64,000 bases of DNA from Streptomyces californicus (GCF_000717645.1 NZ_JNZZ01000001.1:62001-126000); one strand, 5' to 3'. Positions 24,571-37,632 are shown, numbered from the stretch's first letter. Notes: generated by a model from the sequence alone, not told the origin. A program made the numbers and translations.

Positions 24571-25170
24571 CTACCCCGCCTCGGGCCGCAGCTTCGCCTT
24601 GACCACCTTCCCGCCGGCGTTGCGCGGCAGCGCGGGGAGCAGCACCAGGTCCTTGGGGGTCTTGTACGAGGCCAGTCGCCCGCCGAGGAACGCGGTGAGC
24701 TGGTCCAGCGACAGGGTGGCGCCCGGCGCCACGGCCGCGTAGGCGACCGGGACCTGCCCCCACCGCTCGTCGGGGCGGCCGACCACGGCGACCTCGCGCA
24801 CGGCGGGGTGCTCGGCGATGGTGTTCTCCACCTCGGCGCAGTAGATGTTCTCGCCGCCGCTGATGATCATGTCCTTCTTGCGGCCGACGACCCAGACGAA
24901 GCCGTCGTCGTCCTGCCTGACCAGGTCTCCGGAGTGGAACCATCCGCCGTGGAACGCCTCCGCGGTCTCGTCCGGCCTGTTCCAGTAGCCCCGGGTCACC
25001 GTGGGTCCGCGGTAGACGATCTCGCCGATCGAGCCGGCCGGTACGTCGTTCATCTCCGCGTCCACGATGCGGTACTGGATCGTCGGGATGGGCCGCCCCA
25101 CCGATCCGAGCCTGCGCAGCGCGTCCTCGCCCCGCAGGACGCAGGTGATCGGCGAGGTCTCGGTCTGCCC
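24571..25170 (-). pseudogene. Acyl-CoA synthetase, C-terminal remnant
   Basis: This stretch encodes only the last ~199 residues of an AMP-forming acyl-CoA ligase. It begins abruptly at GQTETSP (the A5 motif, normally near residue 320) and continues through GWFHSGDLVRQDDDGFVWVV, GRKKDMIISGGENIYCAEVE and the C-terminal catalytic lysine in PRNAGGKVVK. The upstream ~320 residues, including the ATP-binding P-loop, are absent; at 25168-25170 the sequence passes directly into a thiolase on the opposite strand. The fragment cannot activate fatty acids. A genuine deletion or an assembly misjoin would both explain it. Confidence 0.85.
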
Positions 25171-26246
25171 TCGACCCCGGCCGGATCGACGACATCGTGC
25201 TCGGCGTCGTCTCGCCCGTGGGCGAGCAGGGCGGTGACATCGCCCGTACCGCCGCCCTGGTCGCCGGCCTCCCGCACACCGTCGCGGGCGTTCAGGTGAA
25301 CCGTTTCTGCGCCTCCGGCCTGGAGGCCGTCAACCTCGCCGCCCAGAAGGTCGCCTCCGGCTACGAGGACCTCGTCCTCGCGGGCGGCGTCGAGTCGATG
25401 TCCCGGGTCCCGATCGGCTCGGACGGCGGGGCCTACGCACAGGACCCCACGACCGCGTACGACGGCTACTTCGTCCCCCAGGGCATCGGCGCCGATCTGA
25501 TCGCGACGATCGAGGGCTTCGGCCGCGAGGACGTGGACGCCTACGCCGCCCGTTCCCAGGAGCGCGCCGACACCGCCTGGCGGGAGGGGCGGTTCGCGAA
25601 GTCGGTCGTCCCCGTGCGCGACATGAACGGCGTCCTGCTGCTGGACCACGACGAGCACCGCCGCCCGGGCACCACCGTCGACACGCTCGCCGCGCTCTCC
25701 CCCTCCTTCGCCGCCATCGGCGACCGGGCGGGGTTCGACGCGGTGGCGCTGCAGAAGTACACGCACCTGGAGCGCGTGGAGCACGTCCACCACGCCGGCA
25801 ACAGCTCGGGCATCGTCGACGGCGCCGCCCTCACCCTGATCGGCAACCGCGCGGCAGGCGAACGGCTCGGCCTCACCCCCCGGGCCCGGATCGTCTCGAC
25901 CGCCGTCACCGGCGCGGAGCCCACCATCATGCTCACCGGCCCCACCCCCGCCACCCGCAAGGCGCTGGCGAAGGCGGGTCTGACCGTCGACGACATCGAC
26001 CTGTTCGAGCTCAACGAGGCGTTCGCCGCCGTCGTCATGAAGTGGCAGCGGGACCTGAAGGTCCCCGACGAGAAGGTCAACGTCAACGGAGGGTCGATCG
26101 CCCTGGGCCATCCGCTGGGCGCCACCGGGGCCATGATCCTCGGCACCGTCCTCGACGAGCTCGAACGCACCGGCGGACGGCGCGGACTCGCGACGCTGTG
26201 CGTGGGTGCGGGCATGGGCATCGCCACCGTCATCGAACGCCTCTGA
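25170..26246 (+). pseudogene. Acetyl-CoA acyltransferase (thiolase), N-terminus missing
   Basis: Homology to thiolases begins at [20 protein letters not shown], about 45-50 residues into the normal protein, with no start codon or promoter before the junction. The nucleophilic Cys is in [11 protein letters not shown]; the His of [10 protein letters not shown] and the Cys of LCVGAGMG are all intact. Translation from the GTG at 25197 would give 349 residues lacking the first strand and helix of the fold, so activity is doubtful. It would have formed an operon with the FadB-type gene 36 bases downstream, as a beta-oxidation pair. Confidence 0.8.
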
Positions 26247-26282
26247 CCCCCGACCCCCGCACCGCGAATGGGAGCCATCGCC

Positions 26283-29432
<3,150 letters not shown>

Positions 29433-29516
29433 CCGGACCCCGGGCCGGGCGGGAGGCGCCGGCCCGGTAGCGCCGGTTCCGCTCCCCGGGCCCTCCTGAC
29501 ACCACGTCCAACAATC

Positions 29517-29571
29517 GTTACCTTCACGCAACGCACCCGGTAGTTACCAGCGGTAATGCATCGGGGTTACC
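29517..29571. promoter_or_regulatory. GTTACC repeats and TTACC-AGC-GGTAA palindrome upstream of secreted hydrolase
   Basis: GTTACC occurs at 29517-29522, 29543-29548 and 29566-29571, the second forming a perfect 5-3-5 palindrome (29544-29556). The stretch lies 40-95 bases before the start of the secreted hydrolase in an otherwise GC-rich context, consistent with a regulator site. The regulator is unknown. Confidence 0.45.
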
Positions 29572-29610
29572 GTCGGGTCACTTTGCACTGACACGCGTGA
29601 GGAGTGAACC

Positions 29611-31203
29611 GTGGTACGTCCGAAACCGGCACTGCGCACCACCGCTTCGATCACCACCGCCGCCGTCCTGCTCGCCGGGGCCGCGCTCGGCGCCGCCCCG
29701 GCCGCGACGGCCGCCCCCGCCGCGCCCGCGAGCACGACGGCGGGGGGCCTGACCTTCCACGACATCCCCGGGTCCGGTGGCATCACGCTCAAGGGCAACG
29801 TCTTCACCCCGGCCGGAGCCGCCGCCGGGGCGAAGCACCCCCTCATCGTCTTCCCGACGAGCTGGGCCATGCCGCAGATCGAGTACCTGGCGCAGGCTCA
29901 GAAGCTCGCCGACTCCGGTTACGTCGTGGTGAGTTACACCTCGCGCGGCTTCTGGCTCTCCGGCGGGGAGATCGAGGTGGCGGGGCCGCCGGACATCGCG
30001 GACGCCTCCGCCGTCATCGACTGGGCGCTGGAGCACACCTCCGCCGACCCCGACCGCATCGGCATGGGCGGCGTCTCCTACGGCGCGGGGATCAGCCTGC
30101 TGGCCGCCGGACACGACCCGCGCGTCAAGGCGGTCGCCGCGCTCAGCGGCTGGGCCGATCTGATCGACTCGATCTACAGCGGGCGCACCCAGCACCTCCA
30201 GGCGGCCGCCCTGCTCGGCGGCGCGGGCCTGGTCACGGGCCGGCCGAGCGACGAACTCACGCAGACGCTCAAGGACTTCCTCGGCTCCAAGCTGGAGAAG
30301 GAGCCGGAGATGATCGCCTGGGGCAAGAAGCGCTCCCCCGCGACCTACCTGGACGCGATCAACGCCAACGGCGCCGCCGTCATGATGGGCAACGCCTGGG
30401 GCGACACGATCTTCCCGCCCAACCAGTACGCCTCGTTCTACGACAAGCTCACCGGCCCCAAGCGGCTGGAGTTCCGCCCCGGCGACCACGCCACCGCCGA
30501 GCTGACCGGTCTGTTCGGACTGCCCAACGACACCTGGACGAACACCCGCCGCTGGTTCGACCGCTACCTCAAGGGCGAGCACAACGGCATCGACACCGAG
30601 CAGCCGGTCCAGCTCAAGTCCCGTACGGACAAGGGGTACGAGGGCTACCCGGACTGGAAGTCGGTCGGCGCGGCGCAGAACCGCATCCCGCTGGACGGCA
30701 CCAAGAAGGTGTGGGCGAACGTCGACTCGGGCGCCAACGGCGGCATCACGCTGCTGTCCAACGCGCTGGACCAGTTCCTCAAGCTCCCGCCGATGGTCTC
30801 CGTACCGCTGCTGCCGCGCACGTTCGCGAGCGTGTGGCAGTCCGAGCGGTACGGGACCGAGCAGCGCGTCCGGGGGACGTCGCGGCTGCACACCACGGTC
30901 ACCAGCACGAAACCGAGCGGCACCTTCGTCGCGTACCTCTACGACGTGGGGCCGCTCGGCGTCGGCAAGCTGGTGAGCAACGCTCCGTACACGTTCCACG
31001 GGCAGACGCCGGGCCGGCCGTTCCCCGTCGACCTGGAGCTGTACTCCACGGCCTACGACGTCCCGGCCGGACACCGGCTCGCCCTGGTGATCGACACCGT
31101 CGATCCGCTGTACATCGAGCACAACCCGACCGGCGCGCAGCTGACCTTCTCCTCGCCCGGCACGGACCCGAGTCATCTCTCGGTCCCGCTGCGCGAGAAG
31201 TGA
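29611..31203 (+). CDS. Secreted alpha/beta hydrolase (S15/CocE-like acyl peptidase or esterase)
   Basis: This 530-residue protein has a Sec signal peptide (residues about 1-35, ending in Ala-rich A-T-A-A-P). The hydrolase core has the nucleophile elbow GGVSYGAG (Ser at about 155) and early Tyr/Arg-rich YTSRGFW. The C-terminal half, from about residue 390, is a jelly-roll with GTFVAYLYDVGPLG and PAGHRLALVIDT as in X-Pro dipeptidyl-peptidase C-terminal domains. It is probably an extracellular peptidase or acyl esterase; substrate unknown. It ends convergent with the glutamate transporter operon. Confidence 0.85.
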   Translation: MVRPKPALRTTASITTAAVLLAGAALGAAPAATAAPAAPASTTAGGLTFHDIPGSGGITLKGNVFTPAGAAAGAKHPLIVFPTSWAMPQIEYLAQAQKLADSGYVVVSYTSRGFWLSGGEIEVAGPPDIADASAVIDWALEHTSADPDRIGMGGVSYGAGISLLAAGHDPRVKAVAALSGWADLIDSIYSGRTQHLQAAALLGGAGLVTGRPSDELTQTLKDFLGSKLEKEPEMIAWGKKRSPATYLDAINANGAAVMMGNAWGDTIFPPNQYASFYDKLTGPKRLEFRPGDHATAELTGLFGLPNDTWTNTRRWFDRYLKGEHNGIDTEQPVQLKSRTDKGYEGYPDWKSVGAAQNRIPLDGTKKVWANVDSGANGGITLLSNALDQFLKLPPMVSVPLLPRTFASVWQSERYGTEQRVRGTSRLHTTVTSTKPSGTFVAYLYDVGPLGVGKLVSNAPYTFHGQTPGRPFPVDLELYSTAYDVPAGHRLALVIDTVDPLYIEHNPTGAQLTFSSPGTDPSHLSVPLREK

Positions 31204-31209
31204 TCACCG

Positions 31210-31257
31210 GCTGCTGCCGGGCGGGCACTGCCCGGCTACTGCCCTCCCGGCAGCAGC
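31210..31257. terminator. Hairpin between S15 hydrolase and gluD
   Basis: A 12-bp perfect outer stem (31210-31221 with 31246-31257) encloses a smaller GGGCA/TGCCC hairpin. It starts 6 bases after the hydrolase stop and overlaps the last codons of the converging permease gene, so it can serve both. Confidence 0.65.
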
Positions 31258-32123
31258 GTTCCTGGTTCGGCCGGGCCCACCCCGGCCGCTCGGGTCTTCA
31301 GGTTGCGCCGCTCCCTCTTGGCCACCCAGGTGGCGAACCAGGAGAGAAGCATGCACAACCCGATGTAGATCGGTGAGATCACCATCACGACCGGGATGAA
31401 GGGAAGATCGTAGTCCAGGTTGGACGCGATGAGCTTCCCCGCGTGGAGGAATTCCTCGTAGGTGATCAGATAGCCGAGCGAGGTGTCCTTGAGCGCGACC
31501 ACCAGCTGGCTGATGATGGTCGGCAGCATCGCCCGGATCGCCTGGGGCGCCAGGACGAAGGTGGTGACCTGCGTCTTGCGCATGCCGAGCGCGTACGCGG
31601 CCTCGCGCTGGCCCCGGTCCACGGAGTTGATCCCGGTGCGGAACACCTCCGCGAGGACCGAGCCGTTGTAGAGCGTGAGCCCGGCGACCAGGGCCGGGAG
31701 CGGCTGGACCTTCAGCGCCACGAAGATGAAGAAGATCATCACCAGGACCGGCATGGCACGGAAGAACTCGACCAGCACGGTGGAGAGCCAGCGCAGCACC
31801 CGGTGTTCGGAGAGCCGGCCGACCGCGAGGACCGCGCCGAGCGCGAGCGAGAGGACCGCCGCGTACGCGAACGCCTTGAGGGTGTTGCCGAGCCCGCGCA
31901 GCAGGAGTTCCTGGATGCCCTTGTACTCGAAGGGCGTCCACTTCTGCGCGGTGAACTGGTCGGTGTCGAACAGGAGGAAGACGATCCAGCCGAGGAGCGC
32001 GGCGATCAGGACCGTCGCGGCGATCCCGTACAGCCGGTGGCGTCTGCGGGCCACCGGTCCGGGGATGTCGTAGAGCGCGGTGGCCTCGGGCGCGGACGGC
32101 GCGCGGGTGCGGGTCTTGGTCAT
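31236..32123 (-). CDS. gluD: Glutamate ABC transporter permease
   Basis: This 295-residue inner-membrane protein of the His/Glu/Gln/Arg permease family has an N-terminal cytoplasmic stretch, then about five membrane segments. The EAA loop, GQREAAYALGMRKTQVTTFV, contacts the ATPase. The C-terminal tail is extended beyond the last helix (Arg-rich then Gly/Pro). It is the last gene of gluABCD; its ATG overlaps the stop of gluC. Confidence 0.92.
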   Translation of the reverse strand: MTKTRTRAPSAPEATALYDIPGPVARRRHRLYGIAATVLIAALLGWIVFLLFDTDQFTAQKWTPFEYKGIQELLLRGLGNTLKAFAYAAVLSLALGAVLAVGRLSEHRVLRWLSTVLVEFFRAMPVLVMIFFIFVALKVQPLPALVAGLTLYNGSVLAEVFRTGINSVDRGQREAAYALGMRKTQVTTFVLAPQAIRAMLPTIISQLVVALKDTSLGYLITYEEFLHAGKLIASNLDYDLPFIPVVMVISPIYIGLCMLLSWFATWVAKRERRNLKTRAAGVGPAEPGTLLPGGQ

Positions 32124-32764
32124 CGTGCCACTCCCCAGCGCTTCTCCATCACGGTGAACAGCGCGCTGATGGTCAGGGTGATGATGAGGTAGCCGACGGC
32201 GATCCAGATGAAGGACCAGATGATGCTGTACCCCAGCTCGTTGAGCGTCTTGTAGGTCCCGAGGAGTTCGGTGACGCTGAACGCGCCGGCGATCGCGGAG
32301 TTCTTCGCCAGCGCGATCAGCGTGGAGCCGACCGGCGGGATCACCGACCGGAACGCCTGTGGCAGCACCACGGCGGCCAGGGTCCGCCCGAAGCTCATCC
32401 CCAGGCTGCGGGCGGCCTCGCCCTGGCCCGTGGGGACGGTGTTGATGCCGGACCGCAGCACCTCGCAGATGAAGGCCGAGGTGTAGCAGCCGAGCGCGAT
32501 GACGGCGAAGACCTGGAACGGCAGCACGAGCCCGAAGCGGGGCAGGCCGAGCAGGACGGCGAAGAACAGCAGGGTCAGCGGGGTGTTGCGGAGCACCGTG
32601 ACCCAGACCGTCCCGAGCACCCGCAGGGCGCCGACGGGGGCGACCCGGAAGGATGCCATGAGGAAGCCGAGGGCGAGCGCCAGCAGCGACGCGTAGACGG
32701 TCAGCTGGACCGTCCCGAGGAAGCCCTTGCCGTAGAGGGAGAAGTTCTCTGTCAGTACGTCCAT
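32120..32764 (-). CDS. gluC: Glutamate ABC transporter permease
   Basis: This 214-residue partner permease, with about five membrane helices, has the EAA-type loop GQGEAARSLGMSFGRTLAAV. It pairs with GluD to form the channel for the substrate delivered by GluB. The ATG is 14 bases after the gluB stop and the stop overlaps gluD. Confidence 0.93.
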   Translation of the reverse strand: MDVLTENFSLYGKGFLGTVQLTVYASLLALALGFLMASFRVAPVGALRVLGTVWVTVLRNTPLTLLFFAVLLGLPRFGLVLPFQVFAVIALGCYTSAFICEVLRSGINTVPTGQGEAARSLGMSFGRTLAAVVLPQAFRSVIPPVGSTLIALAKNSAIAGAFSVTELLGTYKTLNELGYSIIWSFIWIAVGYLIITLTISALFTVMEKRWGVAR

Positions 32765-32778
32765 GGGTGGCCGTCCCC

Positions 32779-33708
32779 TCAGGTCGCCGGGTAGCGGTCG
32801 ATGGGCGGCGGGTTCGGCGCGGGCGCCCCGGAGAGCCCCAGGGTCGCTTCGTACGCCTTCTTCCAGTTGCCGTTCTTCTCGTTGGCCTCCAGCGCGTCGT
32901 TGAGGGCGCCGCGCAGGGCGTTGTCGGCGCGCGGGACGCCGATGCCGTACGGCTCCTGGGAGAACGGCTTGCCGACGACCTTCATCTCGTCGGGCGCCTT
33001 GGCCGCGAAGCCCAGCAGGATGGCGTCGTCGGTGGTGACGGCGTCGACCTGGTAGGTGAGGAGGTTGTCGACGCAGATGGAGTACGTGTCGTACGCGACG
33101 AGGGTCGCCCGGGGGTAGTCGGCGGCGATGCGCTGGTAGGGCGTGGACCCGGCCGCCGAGCAGACCGTCCGGCCCGCGAGGTCCTGGGGGCCGTGGATGT
33201 CGTTCTCGTCGGTGCGCACCAGCAGCCCCTGGCCCGCCATGTAGTACGGGCCGGCGAAGCCGACGAGCTTCTTGCGCATGTCGTTGATGGTGTAGGTGCC
33301 GACGTAGTAGTCGATCTGGCCGTTCTGCAGGGCCGTCTCACGGTTGGCGGAGGCGATCGTGCGGAAGCGGAGCGTCTTCGGTTCGAAGCCGAGCGAGGCC
33401 GCCATCATGCGGGCGATCTCGATGTCGAACCCGGTGTACGCCCCGCTCGCCGGGTCCTTCTCCCCGAGGTAGGGCTGGTCCTCCTTGGCGCCGACCCGCA
33501 GGTAGCCGCGCTGTTTCGCTCGGGTCCAGGTGCGGGAGTCGGGCAGGTCGAAGGCGGTGTCGACCTGGTAGACGGGCAGTTCGTCGGCCTTGGGGCCCTT
33601 GACCGGCGGGCTGCCGTCCTTGCCGCAGCCGGCGGCGAGCGCCGCCAGCAGGAGGCCGGTTACGAGGGCGGCGGCCCTGCCCGCACGCGTGTTCTTCGTA
33701 CGCAACAT
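32779..33708 (-). CDS. gluB: Glutamate-binding lipoprotein
   Basis: This 309-residue periplasmic-binding-protein-like lipoprotein has a signal peptide ending in a lipobox (A-A-G-C at about residue 28). The bacterial solute-binding family 3 domain follows with GYLRVGAKEDQPYLG, GFDIEIARMMAASLGF and YYVGTYTINDMRKK. The ATG at 33708 is chosen because the signal peptide starts there and a G-rich ribosome site precedes it. It captures glutamate (or another acidic amino acid) for GluACD. Confidence 0.93.
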   Translation of the reverse strand: MLRTKNTRAGRAAALVTGLLLAALAAGCGKDGSPPVKGPKADELPVYQVDTAFDLPDSRTWTRAKQRGYLRVGAKEDQPYLGEKDPASGAYTGFDIEIARMMAASLGFEPKTLRFRTIASANRETALQNGQIDYYVGTYTINDMRKKLVGFAGPYYMAGQGLLVRTDENDIHGPQDLAGRTVCSAAGSTPYQRIAADYPRATLVAYDTYSICVDNLLTYQVDAVTTDDAILLGFAAKAPDEMKVVGKPFSQEPYGIGVPRADNALRGALNDALEANEKNGNWKKAYEATLGLSGAPAPNPPPIDRYPAT

Positions 33709-33718
33709 GGAACCCCCC

Positions 33719-34462
<744 letters not shown>

Positions 34463-34611
34463 GCGCTGCCCTACCCACTTGTCGCTGTGTCGAGGTCAGC
34501 GCAAACTATCCATCGCGAAAAGGGACTTCGCACCCGACACGCGTATATGGCGCATAAGGCTGTTTATCCCTCTTGGTGATGAACTCCGTGGCCGCTTCCC
34601 GCTGCGGGAGG

Positions 34612-35052
34612 TCAGTTCTCGGCCGACTCCGCGTAGATCTGGGAGAGCTCGGGGCTGCCGGACACGGCCCAGTCCAGCCCGGCCGCGACGACGTCGATCT
34701 CCCGGCCGGACTCCAGCCGCACCACGGGCTGCCCGCTCGGCCACACGTCCCACGCGGCGCCGGGGACGGTCCGCACGATCACCGTGCCGAGGTAGAGCCC
34801 GGCGTCGTTGCCGAGCCAGGGAAGCTCCTCGGCGTCCTCGCGCCAGCGCGGCGGCAACTGGTCCAGGGCGTCCAACGAGGCGACGCTGTCATCGAGTTCG
34901 AGCCCTTGCTGCCCCGCCCGGACACGCAGCAGCTCGCACTCGGCGAGCAGCTCGGCCACCCCGTCGGGGTCGGCCTCGACCGCGGCGGCGAGCGCGGCTC
35001 CCTGCGTACCACCCTGACGCTTACGCCAGTTGTCCAAGAAAGGGATGTTCAT
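34612..35052 (-). CDS. DUF6278-like conserved hypothetical protein
   Basis: This 146-residue soluble protein begins MNIPFLDNWRKRQGGTQGAA. It resembles a conserved Streptomyces family I recall as DUF6278. It has an N-terminal helical part and a C-terminal beta-rich part (GLYLGTVIVRTVPGAAWDVW, then GREIDVVAAGLDWAVSG). No catalytic motif is apparent. The ATG at 35052 is chosen because the conserved start begins there. Function unknown; no operon partner beyond the upstream hypotheticals. Confidence 0.75.
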   Translation of the reverse strand: MNIPFLDNWRKRQGGTQGAALAAAVEADPDGVAELLAECELLRVRAGQQGLELDDSVASLDALDQLPPRWREDAEELPWLGNDAGLYLGTVIVRTVPGAAWDVWPSGQPVVRLESGREIDVVAAGLDWAVSGSPELSQIYAESAEN

Positions 35053-35226
35053 ACCACTAGGGTCCCACCCCGCCCGCGCTCCGCACCACAGGGCGCGCGG
35101 GGGTGAGCGAGGACCGCCCACCCGGTACGGGCCGGGCGCCTCGCCGGCGGAGGCCGCGTGTTCCGGTCGGCCCGGCCTAACGCCCTGAGCACGACGACGG
35201 CATCACGGGTCGGCGAGTGGCGGTGC

Positions 35227-35583
35227 TCAGACGGCCGCTTCGGGACTCACCTCGATCAGGACCGCCTCCGGGATGTCCAGCGCTTCGACCAGCCGCTGCG
35301 CCGCATCGGCGGAGAAGAGCACCTGATTCGCACTGAGAAGGAACCCGGGTGTGGGCGGATTGTACGCCTCACGCTGGAAGGCGAACACGCCGCCGCCCGG
35401 CAGCGCGAAGGCGAAGCACAGCCATTCCGCCAAGCTGTCCAGCCCGACGTCGGGCCTCCCCCAACGCCGGTAGAGCGCGATGAGGTCGACCCGCACCAGC
35501 GCCAGATACCGGATGTCCCTCAACGGGAGCTCTCCATCCGGGATGCGGTACAAGCCCGCGAAGTCCGGCATCGTCTCCACCAC
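35227..35583 (-). CDS. Hypothetical protein
   Basis: This 118-residue soluble protein of mixed alpha/beta character includes DIRYLALVRVDLIALYRRWG, LAEWLCFAFALPGGGVFAF and PEAVLIEVSPEAAV. I do not recognise a family. It lies 108 bases downstream of the membrane protein at 35692-36528 on the same strand and may be cotranscribed with it. Small size and pairing would suit an immunity or accessory protein, but nothing proves it. Confidence 0.6.
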   Translation of the reverse strand: MVETMPDFAGLYRIPDGELPLRDIRYLALVRVDLIALYRRWGRPDVGLDSLAEWLCFAFALPGGGVFAFQREAYNPPTPGFLLSANQVLFSADAAQRLVEALDIPEAVLIEVSPEAAV

Positions 35584-35691
35584 TCACCTCACGCCCGCGC
35601 CGCCTGAGGGGGCGCCCCGCCCGAACAGATTCCCGGGCACAAAGTACCCGGTCCGATACGGTGTTGCGAGCGAAGGGTGGTGCCCGCTCGG

Positions 35692-36528
35692 CTACTTGCG
35701 GACGGTGAAGTAGTAGGTGACGGGCAGTTCGATCCTGAAGACCATCCCGTGCTCGCGGCGCAGATCCGCCACGCTGACGGAGGCGGGCTCTCTGAGGTAC
35801 CGATGTGTCGGCGGGTCGTGGCGGGTGCTTGGGCCCGGTTCTTCGACCAGCTCGCGCGCTTGCCCACTGCGCACCTGATCCCAGGTGAGCGTGACGGCCC
35901 CACCTCGGAAGAGCTTTCTCGGCTCTCCGGTCCCCGGCCCTCGCGGATCCCCCGCTTCGCCTCGGTAGTAGGCGACGACCTCGCGTGCGTAGACGAAGTC
36001 GTGGCTGAAATTGATGAGGGAGCAGGCTCTGTCGCCCGCCGTGAGGATTCCCTCCACGGTGTCGGCCATGTGTCGCGGGTCGGCCCCGAAGTAGGCCGTG
36101 AGGGACATCATGCAGCGGATCTTGTACCGATCGTCCCCCGTCCGGAAGAACCACTCCGTCGATCTTCCGCGGAGCCACACGTCCTCCAGGACCACCAGTC
36201 CCAGCGTGAGCGGCGTTTCGGCGGCCCAGGCCGCGACGGTGTCCAGGCCCTCCGACTCGGCCTTCTGCCGCGCCGCCACCGCTTTCGGGCCGGCGCCCAG
36301 CTTGCGCACGGTCTTCTCACAGGGCGCGCGCCCGCGCACCAGAACGAGGGGCAGAAGGGCGAGCCGGAAGGGCAGGCCGAGCAACTCGCATATCCGCGTG
36401 CTCTTTTGCCGGCATGTGCCCGGCTCGTCGGCCACGGTCACGGCGACAGCGATCAGAAGCGAGACCAGGGCAATGATCGCGATCGAGACGACGGTCACCA
36501 TGACGGCCATGGTGCGCCGATCGCGCAC
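35692..36528 (-). CDS. Hypothetical membrane-anchored protein
   Basis: This 278-residue protein has one strong N-terminal transmembrane helix (about residues 8-32, MVTVVSIAIIALVSLLIAVA). A second moderately hydrophobic stretch follows near 52-62, then a soluble domain of about 200 residues containing TAYFGADPRHMADTVEG and a C-terminal beta-rich end (FRIELPVTYYFTVRK). I recognise no family. It forms a probable two-gene unit with the small hypothetical downstream. Confidence 0.6.
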   Translation of the reverse strand: MRDRRTMAVMVTVVSIAIIALVSLLIAVAVTVADEPGTCRQKSTRICELLGLPFRLALLPLVLVRGRAPCEKTVRKLGAGPKAVAARQKAESEGLDTVAAWAAETPLTLGLVVLEDVWLRGRSTEWFFRTGDDRYKIRCMMSLTAYFGADPRHMADTVEGILTAGDRACSLINFSHDFVYAREVVAYYRGEAGDPRGPGTGEPRKLFRGGAVTLTWDQVRSGQARELVEEPGPSTRHDPPTHRYLREPASVSVADLRREHGMVFRIELPVTYYFTVRK

Positions 36529-36641
36529 ACCACCGATATCCGTACTGATACTCAGCGGACCCTGCTTCCGTGGAGAGGGCGGCCACCATTGCCGTCGCCC
36601 GCCGCGTGAGACCCCGCGGCGGGCTGTCCTAGAGTTCGCTC

Positions 36642-37421
36642 ATGAGTGCGCAGACATATGTGTCGGAGCTGTTCTCGCTGGACGGGCGGGTCGCCGTCGT
36701 GACCGGGGGCAGCTCCGGGATCGGGCGGGCCATCGCGGGGGCTCTCGCCCGGGCCGGGGCGAGGGTGGTCGTGGCGGCTCGGCGGGAGACCGAACTGAAG
36801 GACACCGTCGAGGAGTTGACCGCCGACGGGTGCCGGGCCGCCTGGGTCAGCGCTGATCTGGGGGCCAGCGAGGGCGTGCGGGATGCCGCCGAGGGGGCGG
36901 TCGCCGCCTTCGGGGAGCCGGACATCCTCGTCAACTGCGCGGGTATCAACCTGCGGCCGCCCATGAGCGATCTCGGCGAGGACGTGTGGGACACCACCAT
37001 GGCCGTGAACCTCAGGGCGCCCTTCCTGCTCGGGCAGCGGTTCGGGCCCGGGATGGCCGAGCGGGGGTACGGGCGGATCATCCACGTCAGTTCGCAGCAG
37101 GCCCACCGCGCCTTCGTGAGCAGCGGGGCGTACGGGGTGTCCAAGGGCGGGCTGGAGTCGCTGGCCCGGTCGCAGGCGGAGGCGTGGTCGCCGTACGGCG
37201 TCACCGTGAACACCCTGGTGCCCGGGTTCGTGCTGACCCCGCTGAACGCGCGCCTCCAGTCGGACCCGGAGAAGGTGGCGGCGCTCGCCGCCCGGACCAT
37301 GGTCGGCCGCAACGGCCTCGCCGAGGATTTCGCGGGGGCCGCGGTGTTCCTGGCGGGCCGCTCCTCGGCGTACGTCACCGGGCAGTCGGTCTTCGTGGAC
37401 GGCGGGTTCTCGGTGCACTGA
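36642..37421 (+). CDS. SDR-family oxidoreductase
   Basis: This 259-residue classical short-chain dehydrogenase has the cofactor site VVTGGSSGIGRAIAGAL, NCAG in LVNCAGINLRP, Ser in IHVSSQQ and the YxxxK pair in YGVSKGG. The C-terminal TGQSVFVDGGFSVH is typical of gluconate-5-dehydrogenase/glucose-1-dehydrogenase-like members. The Arg in AARRETE suggests NADP preference. Substrate is unknown. It is monocistronic, with a GC-rich repetitive spacer after it. Confidence 0.88.
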   Translation: MSAQTYVSELFSLDGRVAVVTGGSSGIGRAIAGALARAGARVVVAARRETELKDTVEELTADGCRAAWVSADLGASEGVRDAAEGAVAAFGEPDILVNCAGINLRPPMSDLGEDVWDTTMAVNLRAPFLLGQRFGPGMAERGYGRIIHVSSQQAHRAFVSSGAYGVSKGGLESLARSQAEAWSPYGVTVNTLVPGFVLTPLNARLQSDPEKVAALAARTMVGRNGLAEDFAGAAVFLAGRSSAYVTGQSVFVDGGFSVH

Positions 37422-37429
37422 CGGCCGGC

Positions 37430-37525
37430 GGCGTCGTGCGGGCGGCGGGCTCGGTCGCCAGGTGTCGGCGCCGCGGGGGTGTCGCTGCCGCGCGGGCGCC
37501 GGCGTCGTGCGGGCGGCGGGCTCGG
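37430..37525 (+). repeat. Direct repeat in SDR downstream spacer
   Basis: A 25-bp GC-only-type sequence at 37430-37454 recurs exactly at 37501-37525, with a further partial copy near 37571. The 211-bp spacer (37422-37632) is low-complexity and holds no gene I can support. Confidence 0.6.
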
Positions 37526-37632
37526 GCCACTGGTCGCCGGGGCTCGGCGGCGCGCTGCTATCGGTGTCGGGCGGGCGGCGGGCTCCGCCGCCCGGCGTCG
37601 GTGCCGCGAGAGCCCGCCGTCCGCCTCGGCCC

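Noticed and set aside
26268..26282. Upstream ATG at 26268 as start of the FadB-type gene
   Set aside because: GGGAG lies between it and the ATG at 26283, and homology begins after the second ATG.
34463..34611. Possible small ORF or tRNA in the AT-richer gap before gluA
   Set aside because: No cloverleaf, no ORF with a ribosome site; best explained as the gluA promoter region.
35692..36528. Reading the two unknown genes as a toxin-immunity pair
   Set aside because: No toxin motif, no export signal suited to a toxin and no family recognised; left as hypothetical.
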